From Gammaproteobacteria bacterium (GTDB taxonomy: Bacteria > Pseudomonadota > Gammaproteobacteria > Eutrophobiales > Eutrophobiaceae), in NCBI GenBank assembly GCA_009843675.1, contig VYCZ01000180.1, positions 1-6,855 of the forward strand: 6,855 nucleotides of DNA. Direction: 5' to 3'. Below the pieces are notes generated by a model that was not told where the DNA came from, made no database searches, and saw only the letters and a list, made by a program, of their open reading frames with translations. Numbering within the stretch: position 1 is the stretch's first letter; each line of letters starts with the position of its first letter. Below are positions 1 through 6,376 of the stretch, one piece after another. Position numbers and translations under genes: made by a program.

Positions 1-578
1 ACGATACGCTCCAGACCGGACAGGATCGCTTCGATGGGCGCCAGGTCCCTGCCCAGGATGAAATAAATCAGCAGGTTTGCCAACGCGGTAAACAACAGCA
101 GCAGGAACAGGAAATTACGGGTCTCCAGCCAGGTTTCGGAAATCTCGGCGGAAGGGTCGGCGCGGATGATAATCTCCGTTCCGGAGGAACCGATGCTCGT
201 GATCACCCGCTTGAATTCCATTACCGGGGGTTTGACCAGGTTGACGAACCAGCGCGGCGCGTCTGCATCGATGGTCGGCGCCGGTTGCAGCGGTTCGGTG
301 GAGCCCGCGCCCAGGTCCAGGGATATGATGGTTTCCATGTGGCGCGTCATTTCCAGCCTGCCCAGTTCGTACAGTAATTCATCAAACAGGTCCAGGTCGC
401 CGGAACTCTGTATGGTGGAGATGGACGCCGCAATCATGTTGGATGTCAGCATCGCAGCGGATTGTATCTCTTCCGTGATCGTCTTGCGGGCGCTGAAAAT
501 GGCGTAAGTGCTGCCGGCGCACAATACCGCGATGAACAGCAAGGTGATAACCAGGGCGAGTCGGATGCGCAGGCTCAT
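1..578 (-). CDS. Membrane sensor protein, N-terminal part (LapD/MoxY-type periplasmic sensor, probably a histidine kinase); partial
   Basis: This gene starts with ATG at 578 and runs off the left edge, leaving 192 codons. The sequence shows a short basic N-terminus, a first membrane segment at about residues 7-28, a periplasmic stretch of about 125 residues, a second membrane segment at about 155-175, and then the start of what looks like a HAMP linker (GRDLAPIEAIL, 176-186). The periplasmic part has the pattern of the LapD/MoxY N-terminal sensor domain: a PRWF element near 108-111, then an IIIRADPSAEISETW stretch at 136-150. That family is known from NarL-type sensor kinases such as MoxY and from the c-di-GMP receptor LapD; the catalytic part is outside the window, so the choice of histidine kinase is inference. 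Its start lies 5 nt after the nadC stop, so the two genes are probably co-transcribed, with a weak AGGA ribosome site inside the nadC end. Confidence 0.75.
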   Translation of the reverse strand, partial: MSLRIRLALVITLLFIAVLCAGSTYAIFSARKTITEEIQSAAMLTSNMIAASISTIQSSGDLDLFDELLYELGRLEMTRHMETIISLDLGAGSTEPLQPAPTIDADAPRWFVNLVKPPVMEFKRVITSIGSSGTEIIIRADPSAEISETWLETRNFLFLLLLFTALANLLIYFILGRDLAPIEAILSGLERI

Positions 579-583
579 GGGCT

Positions 584-1426
584 CTATGAGTCCTGGCCGG
601 TCAGCAGCATGGTAAAGTCGATGGCGCGTACGTTCTTGGTCAGCGCGCCCACGGAAATATAGTCCACGCCGGTCCCGGCCAGTTCCCGGAGGCCGTTTTT
701 ATCCACCCCGCCGGAGATCTCCAGGCGCGCCCGGCCATCATTCAGTTGCACCGCACGCCGGATTTGAGCCAGGGTGAAATTATCCAGCATGACGGCGTCG
801 GCGCCGGCATCCAGCGCTTCTATGAGTTGCGCCTCGTTTTCCACCTCGATTTCGATGTGGCGATGCGTTTCCCCGGCCTGCCCCAGCGCGGCCGTGATTG
901 AGCCGCTCGCCCTGATATGGTTTTCCTTGACCAGGATTGCGTCATACAGTCCCATGCGGTGGTTGACGCCGCCGCCGCACAATACCGCGTATTTCTGCGC
1001 GCTGCGGAGTCCGGGCAGGGTCTTGCGCGTATCCAGCAACCTGGTCTTCGTATGCGCTATCAGGGACACGTACTCCCGGGTCACGGTTGCCGTGCCCGAC
1101 AGCAGTTGCAGAAAATTCAGCGCGGTGCGCTCGCCGCTGAGCAGCATCCGGACCGGGCCCGAGACGGTGCAGACTGTTTGCCCGGATTCAATGGCTTCAC
1201 CGTCACCGCTCTGCCAGTCAATGCTGACCCGCTCGTCCAGTTGTTTGAACACCTCGTCGAACCAGGGGGCGCCGCACAGGATGGCGTTATCGCGGCTGAC
1301 TACTTCCGCCGCGCCCGTAGCGTCCTCCGGTAGCAGCCTGGCCGTCAAGTCGCCCGTTCCCAGGTCCTCGTTCAGCGCGCGCCGCACGGTACTGGCAATA
1401 TCGGCAGGCAAATGTATATCGGTCAT
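584..1426 (-). CDS. nadC: Nicotinate-nucleotide pyrophosphorylase (carboxylating), quinolinate phosphoribosyltransferase
   Basis: The enzyme converts quinolinate and PRPP to nicotinate mononucleotide, CO2 and pyrophosphate in cytosolic de novo NAD synthesis. The 280-residue product has the family hallmarks in order: EDLGTGDLTA (20-29), GERTALNFLQLLSGTA (98-113), the PRPP/quinolinate-binding stretch DTRKTLPGLR (132-141) followed by GGGVNHRMGLYD (151-162) and VKENHI (166-171), the acidic strand IEIEVE (191-196), VMLDN (212-216) and the phosphate-binding ISGGV and ISVGALT elements near the C-terminus. Length is typical. I chose the ATG at 1426 because MTDIHLP begins the conserved fold; the frame stays open to 1621, but that extra 65 residues only translate the repeat cluster. 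It is divergent from ampD, as in enterobacteria. Confidence 0.97.
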   Translation of the reverse strand: MTDIHLPADIASTVRRALNEDLGTGDLTARLLPEDATGAAEVVSRDNAILCGAPWFDEVFKQLDERVSIDWQSGDGEAIESGQTVCTVSGPVRMLLSGERTALNFLQLLSGTATVTREYVSLIAHTKTRLLDTRKTLPGLRSAQKYAVLCGGGVNHRMGLYDAILVKENHIRASGSITAALGQAGETHRHIEIEVENEAQLIEALDAGADAVMLDNFTLAQIRRAVQLNDGRARLEISGGVDKNGLRELAGTGVDYISVGALTKNVRAIDFTMLLTGQDS

Positions 1427-1457
1427 TGCTGGGTCAACCTTATCCGGCAGGACAATA

Positions 1458-1558
1458 ACAGGACACCCATAATATCTTAAAACAGGACACCCACGGAAAT
1501 ATTCAGGACACCCACCAAAATAATATGGGTGTCCTGTAAAAGACATGGGTGTCCTGAA
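1458..1558. repeat. Cluster of five 11-nt repeats (CAGGACACCCA) in both orientations
   Basis: CAGGACACCCA occurs exactly at 1459-1469, 1483-1493 and 1504-1514, and its reverse complement TGGGTGTCCTG at 1526-1536 and 1546-1556. Unit starts are 20 to 24 nt apart and the spacers are AT-rich. A partial copy, CAGGACA, lies at 1448-1454. Two longer arms match: 1458-1471 is the exact complement of 1524-1537 (14 bp), and 1502-1514 of 1546-1558 (13 bp), so the pairings interleave. The cluster occupies the nadC/ampD divergent spacer. It resembles a dispersed REP-like palindromic element, but an operator array for the two flanking promoters is possible; the sequence alone does not decide. Confidence 0.85.
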
Positions 1559-1573
1559 ATAGCTCATCTCCGG

Positions 1574-1579
1574 TATACT
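1574..1579 (+). promoter_or_regulatory. Possible -10 element for ampD-ampE
   Basis: TATACT differs from the sigma70 -10 consensus by one base and lies 19 nt before the ampD start. At a 17-nt spacer the -35 position would be 1551-1556 (GTCCTG), which is a poor match and lies inside the last repeat unit. If real, the promoter either depends on an activator or is modulated by whatever binds the repeats. Confidence 0.35.
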
Positions 1580-1598
1580 TTGATACGGGATATCGACA

Positions 1599-2165
1599 AT
1601 GAGCGTAAAACTCGATGACAAGGCGCAATGGCTGACGAACGTGCGGCGTGTTGCGTCGCTGAATTTTGATGACAGACCGCAAGGGGTTGAGATAAGCCTG
1701 CTGGTTATTCACGGCATCAGCCTGCCTCCCGGGGAGTTCGGCTCCTCCTGTATCGAACAGTTGTTCTGCAACGCGCTCGACCCCGGCGCACATCCTTATT
1801 TCGGGGAAATCAGTGAGTTGAAGGTATCGGCGCACCTGTTAATCGATCGGGACGGGGAGATCATTCAATTCGTTCCGTTCCATAAGCGCGCCTGGCACGC
1901 CGGCCAGTCCGAATTCAACGGGCGCGAAAACTGCAACGACTTTTCCATCGGCATCGAACTGGAAGGCGCGGATAACGTGGACTATGAAAGCGCGCAATAC
2001 GAAACGCTGGCGCAGGTCATAAAGGAACTACAACGGGCCTGGCCGCAGCTCACGTCGGAGAATATCAGGGGACACTGCCACATCTCTCCCGGGCGCAAGA
2101 CCGACCCCGGGCCGGCTTTCGACTGGGACCGGCTGGATACTATGCTGGATGTATTTCCCCCGTAA
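1599..2165 (+). CDS. ampD: 1,6-anhydro-N-acetylmuramyl-L-alanine amidase AmpD
   Basis: AmpD is a cytosolic zinc amidase that removes the peptide from anhydro-muropeptides imported during cell-wall recycling; in bacteria with AmpR/AmpC, its loss derepresses beta-lactamase. The 188-residue product follows E. coli AmpD closely from end to end. Conserved blocks are VIHGISLPPGEFG (36-48), VSAHLLIDRDGEI (76-88), KRAWHAG (96-102), CNDFSIGIELEG (112-123) and GHCHISPGRKTDPGPAFDW (158-176). By alignment the zinc ligands are H38, H159 and D169, with catalytic E120 and K167. There is no signal peptide, as expected for the cytosolic enzyme. The ATG at 1599 has GGGA 8 nt upstream. Neither ampC nor ampR is visible here. 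The gene is followed by ampE after 18 nt. Confidence 0.97.
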   Translation: MSVKLDDKAQWLTNVRRVASLNFDDRPQGVEISLLVIHGISLPPGEFGSSCIEQLFCNALDPGAHPYFGEISELKVSAHLLIDRDGEIIQFVPFHKRAWHAGQSEFNGRENCNDFSIGIELEGADNVDYESAQYETLAQVIKELQRAWPQLTSENIRGHCHISPGRKTDPGPAFDWDRLDTMLDVFPP

Positions 2166-2183
2166 ATACACTATTATTGCGCC

Positions 2184-3056
2184 ATGAACCTGATTACGGT
2201 ATTGATTGCGTTGGGCGTGGAGACCCGGCTGGGCAGTTTTGACAGGTACCGGAACCTGGCCTGGTTCGTACATTACTGCGACTGGCTGGAATCAAGGCTT
2301 GCAAGCGCCCGGTTCTGGAACGGTCCCGGCGGGCTTCTGCTTACCCTGTTTATCCCCCTGGTGATACTGGGAGTCCTGGTTTTCCTGGTCGGCGAGATCA
2401 ATATTGTGCTGGGGTTTCTGCTGTCCTTCCTGGCGCTGGTTTACAGCTTCGGACCGGCCCTGGGTTCGCTGGTGGACGGCTACGTGGATGCCCTGAGCGC
2501 CGGCGATGATGCTGCCTGCCGGGAAATCCTGGAAAAAATCCTGTATGGCGGCCCGGAAGACGGCGCTGCCGACCAGGACCGCGTGATCAGTTCAATCATG
2601 CTCCGCTCCCATGAGTACTTGTTCGCAGTCATCTTCTGGTTCCTGTTGCTGGGCGCGGTGGGCGCCCTGATGTATTGCCTGGTGGTGAACCTGGCGCAAC
2701 GTTATGAAGGGGCCGACGGTGGATACGCCGGCGCGGTAAAGGACCTGCATAATATATTGATGTGGCCGTCCTCGCGCCTGCTCGCCCTGGGATTTGCCCT
2801 GGGCGGCAGCCTGGTCAGCGCGCTGGAAAGCTGGCGCACGGTATCCGGCCATACCCTGGATATCAGCAGGGAGGTGATTACGGTCTCGGGCTTCGGCGCG
2901 CTGCATTACCAGCCCGCAGGTGAGGAAAAAACGGATCAAGAGGATAACGAGAATTTCGTTAACCGTCTCAGGGAGACCTCGGCCTTGATCAACCGCACCC
3001 TGATCGTCTGGCTGATCGTGCTGGGCCTGATGACTATCGCCGGCTGGATTACTTAG
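2184..3056 (+). CDS. ampE: AmpE-family inner-membrane protein
   Basis: This 290-residue protein matches AmpE in position (directly after ampD), length (284 in E. coli) and topology. AmpE is an inner-membrane protein of uncertain biochemical role, described as a sensory or signalling partner in ampD-linked beta-lactamase induction. Visible features are the N-terminal MNLITVLIALGVE block, a hydrophobic double segment at about 50-90, an internal region with YVDALSAGDDAACREI (100-115) resembling the family's YLTAASRND region, further membrane segments at about 145-170 and 192-214, and a C-terminal segment at 272-289. Residues 246-262 form an acidic hydrophilic loop. The start at 2184 lacks a clear ribosome site, which fits translational coupling to ampD. 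The family call is strong, but sequence divergence from the enterobacterial protein is considerable. Confidence 0.88.
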   Translation: MNLITVLIALGVETRLGSFDRYRNLAWFVHYCDWLESRLASARFWNGPGGLLLTLFIPLVILGVLVFLVGEINIVLGFLLSFLALVYSFGPALGSLVDGYVDALSAGDDAACREILEKILYGGPEDGAADQDRVISSIMLRSHEYLFAVIFWFLLLGAVGALMYCLVVNLAQRYEGADGGYAGAVKDLHNILMWPSSRLLALGFALGGSLVSALESWRTVSGHTLDISREVITVSGFGALHYQPAGEEKTDQEDNENFVNRLRETSALINRTLIVWLIVLGLMTIAGWIT

Positions 3057-3063
3057 GATATAT

Positions 3064-3106
3064 GGGGTCAGAGTAAAATTTCTGGCGAAATTCTTACTCT
3101 GACCCC
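3064..3106. repeat. Near-perfect palindrome (GGGGTCAGAGTAA arms), REP-like, at a convergent junction
   Basis: The arm GGGGTCAGAGTAA (3064-3076) pairs exactly with 3094-3106 (13 bp). After a single bulged base at 3093 the stem continues for 6 bp (3077-3082 with 3087-3092), leaving the four-base loop TGGC. From memory, this GGGGTCAGAGTAAAATT type is a dispersed palindrome in gammaproteobacterial genomes, linked to REP-associated tyrosine transposases; no such transposase is in this window. It sits between the convergent ampE and lpxH genes and overlaps the lpxH 3' end. The hairpin could also limit read-through from both sides, though there is no T tract, so it is not a classical intrinsic terminator. 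Confidence 0.9.
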
Positions 3107-3846
3107 TTGTATTGGTTGAGGTACTCCTGAACGCGCAGGAGTTTCCGTTCCCCGTCCCGGCACACCAGCACCGAATCCTCCTCGTACCAGTCGCCTAGCA
3201 CTATGCGACGCGCAGCTTTGTCGTTCAGTTTGAAATGGTGGATCCCGGGTTTGTGGGTATGGCCGTGTATCAGTTCGGTGGAGTCGTGCCTGGCCATGAA
3301 CGCCTCCACGGTTGCCTGGTCCACGTCGATGATCTCCGGCGGTTTTCCTGAGGCTGATTTTTTCATCAGGGGTTTTATGCCGCGGGTCAATAAAATCCGC
3401 AGACTGTAGGGCAGGCTTAAGAACAGTCGGCGGATTAACGGGGTTTCCATAAACTTCCGGTACCACTGGTATTTTACGTCACGGGAACAGAGCAGGTCGC
3501 CGTGCATGATCAGTGTCGGCTTGCCGCTGATGTCGGTCACGGTCGCATCACCCAGCAGCCTGCATCCCGTCAGGTCGCTGAAACCCTGATCGAGCATCAG
3601 GTCGCGGTTCCCCCGCACCAGGTATACCTCACTGTTGTGCCGGCAACACTCCCGCAGGATACCGAGCACCTCCGGGACGGGAGGAGTGCGTTCGTCATTG
3701 CCTGTCCAGAAATTCTCAAACAGGTCGCCGAGTATGTACACAGCGCCTGCCTTGCGCGCCGGGCCGTCGAAGAATTGCCTGAATAATTCTATCTTGTCAG
3801 GCCGTTCGGTCGATAAATGCAGGTCGGAGATAAATAACGTGTCCAT
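3094..3846 (-). CDS. lpxH: UDP-2,3-diacylglucosamine diphosphatase
   Basis: LpxH hydrolyses UDP-2,3-diacylglucosamine to lipid X and UMP, an essential step of lipid A synthesis at the inner face of the cytoplasmic membrane. The 250-residue protein carries the calcineurin-like metallophosphoesterase motifs: SDLHLS (7-12), GDLFENFWTGND (40-51), GNRD (79-82), MHGD (114-117) and HGHTH (194-198). By analogy with E. coli the metal ligands are D8, H10, D41, N80, H115, H196 and H198. The FENFWTGND segment departs from the usual FEAWIGDD wording but keeps the metal-binding D41. The start is the ATG at 3846; MDTLFISDLHLS matches the E. coli N-terminus. The last four residues, KGSE, and the stop codon are encoded by the palindrome at 3064-3106. 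The gene is divergent from cysS across 56 nt; ppiB, often found here, is absent. Confidence 0.96.
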   Translation of the reverse strand: MDTLFISDLHLSTERPDKIELFRQFFDGPARKAGAVYILGDLFENFWTGNDERTPPVPEVLGILRECCRHNSEVYLVRGNRDLMLDQGFSDLTGCRLLGDATVTDISGKPTLIMHGDLLCSRDVKYQWYRKFMETPLIRRLFLSLPYSLRILLTRGIKPLMKKSASGKPPEIIDVDQATVEAFMARHDSTELIHGHTHKPGIHHFKLNDKAARRIVLGDWYEEDSVLVCRDGERKLLRVQEYLNQYKGSE

Positions 3847-3902
3847 CAGGCGCGTTCTTTTGATACCATGCCCGTTTTGTTTTTCATGGCAATCGAGCCA
3901 GA

Positions 3903-5285
3903 ATGCTGACTATATACAACTCGCTTACGCGGCGAAAGGAAAAATTCCAGCCCATTGATCAGGGCAAGGTGCGTATGTATGTGTGCGGCATCACGGTTTA
4001 CGATTATTGCCATATCGGCCATGCGCGCATGATCCTGGTGTTCGACATGATCGTCCGGTACCTTCGTTTCCGCGGCTACGAGGTGAACTACGTACGCAAT
4101 ATTACCGATATAGACGACAAAATCATTAATCGATCACTTGAGAATGGCGAACCGTTCAACGAGTTGACCGGGCGTTTTATCCAGGCGATGAACGAGGATT
4201 TCGAAGCGCTCAACGTGCTGGTCCCCGACAGTGAACCCAGGGCGACGGACCATATCGAGCAGATCGTTGCCATGATCAGCCGCCTGCTGGACAACGGCTA
4301 CGCCTACCGGGCGGAAAACGGCGACATATTTTATGACGTGAGTGCATTCGAGGACTACGGGAAGCTGTCAGGCAAGAACATCGAGGAGTTGCGCACAGGG
4401 ATACGCGTGGACGTGCAGGAGGAAAAGACCGACCCGGTAGATTTCGTCCTGTGGAAGGCGGAGAAACCCGGTGAGCCCGCTTGGGATTCTCCCTGGGGCA
4501 GGGGCCGGCCCGGCTGGCATATCGAATGCTCTGCCATGTCCACTCACTGCCTGGGCGATGACTTCGATATCCACGGCGGCGGCCAAGACCTGCGTTTCCC
4601 CCACCATGAGAATGAGATCGCCCAGAGCCGCGGCGCCGGCAGCAGGAACTTCGTCAATATGTGGATACACAACGGCTTCGTGCGGGTCGATGATGAAAAA
4701 ATGTCCAAGTCACTGGGCAATTTTTTTACCATCAGGGAAGTGATGGAGCGTTACCTGCCTGAAGTGATCCGGTTCTTCATCCTATCCAGCCATTACCGCA
4801 GCCCGTTGAACTATTCCGACGGGCACCTGGACGAGTCCAGGGCCGGCCTGACCCGGCTGTACACCTCCATCCGCGACATCGACCCGGGCGAGGGCGAGCT
4901 TGACCCCGGCTACCGGGAGCGTTTCGAACAGGTGATGGACGATGACTTCAACACCCGGGCCGCGGTCACGTTGTTCCACGAGATTGCCGGCGACATCAAC
5001 CGCCTGGAGGACAAGGCATCGGAACACGGCGCGCGCCTTGCCAGGACCCTGGTGCAACTCGGCGACGTGCTGGGCGTCATGCAGATGGCCCCCGGCGAAT
5101 TCCTGCATGCCGCGGCCGGTGACGGCGACATCTCCCCGGAGGACATAAACCGTCTGATCGAAGAACGGGCGCAGGCGAAGGCGGCGAAGGACTATGCCGA
5201 GGCGGACCGGATACGCGAGCGGTTGACCGGACAGGGCATCATCCTGGAAGACGGCCCCGGCGGGACTACCTGGCGGTGGAAGTGA
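3903..5285 (+). CDS. cysS: Cysteinyl-tRNA synthetase
   Basis: The enzyme charges tRNA-Cys with cysteine in the cytosol. The 460-residue length equals the usual bacterial length (461 in E. coli). The class I signatures are present: the HIGH motif at 37-40 within [11 protein letters not shown], and KMSKS at 266-270. The zinc site that selects cysteine is intact: C28 (MYVCGIT), C209 (HIECSAM), H234 and E238 (FPHHENE). The DALR-type anticodon-recognition region follows, with the DDDFNT segment (346-351) and a C-terminal [16 protein letters not shown] helix (427-442), typical of this family. The ATG at 3903 starts with [13 protein letters not shown], as expected; its ribosome site is weak. No clear promoter is seen in the 56-nt spacer to lpxH. 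A tRNA operon begins immediately after the stop. Confidence 0.98.
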   Translation: MLTIYNSLTRRKEKFQPIDQGKVRMYVCGITVYDYCHIGHARMILVFDMIVRYLRFRGYEVNYVRNITDIDDKIINRSLENGEPFNELTGRFIQAMNEDFEALNVLVPDSEPRATDHIEQIVAMISRLLDNGYAYRAENGDIFYDVSAFEDYGKLSGKNIEELRTGIRVDVQEEKTDPVDFVLWKAEKPGEPAWDSPWGRGRPGWHIECSAMSTHCLGDDFDIHGGGQDLRFPHHENEIAQSRGAGSRNFVNMWIHNGFVRVDDEKMSKSLGNFFTIREVMERYLPEVIRFFILSSHYRSPLNYSDGHLDESRAGLTRLYTSIRDIDPGEGELDPGYRERFEQVMDDDFNTRAAVTLFHEIAGDINRLEDKASEHGARLARTLVQLGDVLGVMQMAPGEFLHAAAGDGDISPEDINRLIEERAQAKAAKDYAEADRIRERLTGQGIILEDGPGGTTWRWK

Positions 5286-5288
5286 TAA

Positions 5289-5317
5289 TTGACGTAACTA
5301 CGGGCGGGACGTATCAT
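5289..5317 (+). promoter_or_regulatory. Sigma70-type promoter of the Pro-Arg-His tRNA operon
   Basis: TTGACG (5289-5294) and TATCAT (5312-5317) are each one base from consensus and separated by exactly 17 nt. The -35 begins 3 nt after the cysS stop. Transcription should start near 5324, about 16 nt before tRNA-Pro. The bases after the -10 (ACGCGCC, 5319-5325) are GC-rich, as in discriminators of stable RNA promoters under stringent control. Confidence 0.75.
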
Positions 5318-5339
5318 TACGCGCCTGTCTTGTGCGGTT

Positions 5340-5416
5340 CGGGGCATGGCGCAGTCTGGTAGCGCATCTGCTTTGGGAGCAGAGGGTCGGGGGTTCAAAT
5401 CCCTCTGCCCCGACCA
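5340..5416 (+). tRNA. tRNA-Pro (anticodon TGG)
   Basis: A complete 77-nt cloverleaf. The acceptor arm CGGGGCA (5340-5346) pairs with TGCCCCG (5406-5412), followed by discriminator A and an encoded CCA. The anticodon stem TCTGC/GCAGA encloses the loop TTTGGGA with anticodon TGG, which reads CCA and CCG and, when modified, other proline codons. The T-loop GTTCAAAT is standard. It is the first gene of the tRNA operon, directly after its promoter. Confidence 0.97.
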
Positions 5417-5433
5417 ATTAGCGGGATGAAGCA

Positions 5434-5470
5434 GGGACGGATTTCCAATCCGCCCCCTGGTAAGCCCAGG
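5434..5470 (+). other. Two small hairpins in the tRNA-Pro/tRNA-Arg spacer
   Basis: CGGATT (5438-5443) pairs with AATCCG (5447-5452) across a TCC loop, and three more G-C pairs (5434-5436 with 5454-5456) flank one mismatch. A second stem, CCTGG (5456-5460) with CCAGG (5466-5470), follows immediately, sharing base 5456 with the first. The 58-nt spacer is therefore largely structured in the precursor. It may mark RNase processing sites; no T tract, so not a terminator. Confidence 0.4.
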
Positions 5471-5474
5471 ACTT

Positions 5475-5551
5475 GCGCCCGTAGCTCAACCGGATAGAGC
5501 ATCGGCCTTCTAAGCCGAGGGTTAGAGGTTCGAGTCCTCTCGGGCGCGCCA
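5475..5551 (+). tRNA. tRNA-Arg (anticodon TCT)
   Basis: A complete 77-nt cloverleaf. GCGCCCG (5475-5481) pairs with CGGGCGC (5541-5547), followed by discriminator G and an encoded CCA. The anticodon stem TCGGC/GCCGA holds the loop CTTCTAA, anticodon TCT, reading AGA and AGG, which look rare in the core genes here. The T-arm AGAGGTTCGAGTCCTCT is regular. Confidence 0.97.
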
Positions 5552-5563
5552 ATTGCAGTCATG

Positions 5564-5640
5564 GTGAGTGTAGCTCAGTCAGGTAGAGCGCCGGATTGTG
5601 GTTCCGGTGGTCGTGGGTTCGAGCCCCATCACTCACCCCA
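5564..5640 (+). tRNA. tRNA-His (anticodon GTG)
   Basis: The acceptor arm GTGAGTG (5564-5570) pairs with CACTCAC (5630-5636), followed by C and an encoded CCA. The base at 5563 is G, so the extra G(-1) that histidyl-tRNA synthetase needs is encoded, opposite discriminator C5637. The anticodon stem CCGGA/TCCGG holds TTGTGGT, anticodon GTG. It ends the Pro-Arg-His group; an Arg-His-Pro grouping is common in gammaproteobacteria. Confidence 0.97.
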
Positions 5641-5648
5641 AATCTTCA

Positions 5649-5670
5649 GTTCCCGGTCGTTTCCGGGGAC
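5649..5670 (+). terminator. Weak terminator-like hairpin after tRNA-His
   Basis: GTTCCCGG (5649-5656) pairs with CCGGGGAC (5663-5670), 8 bp with one G-U pair, across the loop TCGTTT. Only TATTG follows, so the U tract is poor. It lies between tRNA-His and the promoter of tRNA-Lys and could end or process the first transcript. Confidence 0.4.
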
Positions 5671-5680
5671 TATTGTGCCG

Positions 5681-5689
5681 TGATATACT
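5681..5689 (+). promoter_or_regulatory. Extended -10 promoter of tRNA-Lys
   Basis: TGATATACT contains TATACT (5684-5689) preceded by the TGN of an extended -10. No good -35 is present. The predicted start is near 5696, one base before the mature tRNA, after a GC-rich discriminator (CGCCCGC) typical of stable RNA promoters. Confidence 0.5.
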
Positions 5690-5696
5690 CGCCCGC

Positions 5697-5769
5697 GGGC
5701 CGTTAGCTTAGTTGGTAGAGCAGGGGACTCTTAATCCCAAGGTCCAGGGTTCGAATCCCTGACGGCCCA
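5697..5769 (+). tRNA. tRNA-Lys (anticodon CTT), CCA not encoded
   Basis: GGGCCGT (5697-5703) pairs with ACGGCCC (5762-5768), followed by discriminator A and then TCG, so the CCA end must be added by nucleotidyltransferase, unlike the three preceding tRNAs. The loop CTCTTAA gives anticodon CTT, reading AAG. The body otherwise resembles the usual tRNA-Lys, with the T-arm CAGGGTTCGAATCCCTG. The anticodon stem has a G27-A43 mismatch at its top pair. It borders the lineage-specific segment to its right. Confidence 0.95.
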
Positions 5770-5818
5770 TCGTTTTCTTACACTCCTGCCTTGGGTATTC
5801 CGGGAACACAATACTGAA

Positions 5819-6376
5819 CTATTCTGCTGTTGTATTGGTTCGAGCCAGAGCATTTTTCTGCAATTCGATATAACTGGCTCTGGCTTCGCCAAGATTCTCC
5901 TTGCGGACTCCTATTAACTCTTTGTCAATCCCCATCAAACGTGCCTTTTCAAGGTTTTCCAGGCGGGAACGGTGTGACTTGAAGAATTGCCTGGCTTCGT
6001 CTTTGGGAAGTCCGCCAATACGACTTTTAATAGTTTGATAATAATCATCCGTCACTGACTTATACGCAGCCGGATTCTGAACTTTCTCAACAAGCGTCAG
6101 GGCGGCGTTAATTTCTGTGAGCGCATTGTCGAGAGATGTTCTCATAGCGCGCGTATCGGCGTAGTGCGCCCTTTCGTTTTCCAGGATTAATTCTTCGGCA
6201 AGCAGGATGGTTTCCAAGTCCCCCGCAGTTCCAACTTTCTGCAATTCATGAGAAAGCCTCCGTTGCGCTTCATGGAGCACGCCTATGGACCCTCCATGCT
6301 CCATGACATCACGGTATGTAACCTGTTCTTCTGCCAGACTTGTTTTAACGTCTTCCAGCCGCGTGTCGTTGGGCAA
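5819..6376 (-). CDS. Hypothetical helical, charged protein (second gene of an overlapping pair)
   Basis: I do not recognise this protein. The frame is open from 6472, but the first part overlaps the upstream gene and reads as an arginine-rich shadow. I place the start at TTG 6376, behind GAGGAG (10 nt upstream) and a second purine-rich AGAGGA, giving 185 residues; ATG 6304 is an alternative. The product is hydrophilic and almost wholly helix-forming, with Glu/Lys/Arg/Leu-rich runs such as HEAQRRLSHELQKV (35-48), and a helix-rich C-terminal half after GLPKDEARQFF (122-132). There is no signal peptide or membrane segment. It overlaps the upstream gene by 32 nt in another frame, which suggests translational coupling, or one ancestral gene split by a frameshift. 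Codon use is more AT-rich than in the core genes. Confidence 0.6.
   Translation of the reverse strand: MPNDTRLEDVKTSLAEEQVTYRDVMEHGGSIGVLHEAQRRLSHELQKVGTAGDLETILLAEELILENERAHYADTRAMRTSLDNALTEINAALTLVEKVQNPAAYKSVTDDYYQTIKSRIGGLPKDEARQFFKSHRSRLENLEKARLMGIDKELIGVRKENLGEARASYIELQKNALARTNTTAE

Noticed and set aside
774..1472. Long plus-strand open frame opposite nadC
   Set aside because: It is a Ser/Pro/Arg-rich shadow of nadC with no family resemblance, made possible by the codon bias of the real gene.
1469..1474. TATTAT on the minus strand as the nadC -10 element
   Set aside because: The hexamer is reasonable, but no acceptable -35 lies 16-18 nt upstream and the AT-rich spacers of the repeats produce such matches easily.
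1458..1558. CRISPR array
   Set aside because: Units are only 11 nt, occur in both orientations, have spacers of about 9-13 nt, and no cas genes are present.
1427..1621. N-terminal extension of nadC by 65 residues in an open frame
   Set aside because: It only translates the repeat cluster (recurring GCPV segments, because some repeat spacings are multiples of three) and has no counterpart in the NadC family; MTDIHLP at 1426 is the natural start.
5770..5818. Intrinsic terminator between tRNA-Lys and the convergent orphan gene
   Set aside because: A T-rich stretch (CGTTTTCTTA) follows the tRNA, but apart from the tRNA arm itself only a weak 5-bp stem (5795-5799 with 5810-5814) is present, and it lies after the T-rich stretch.
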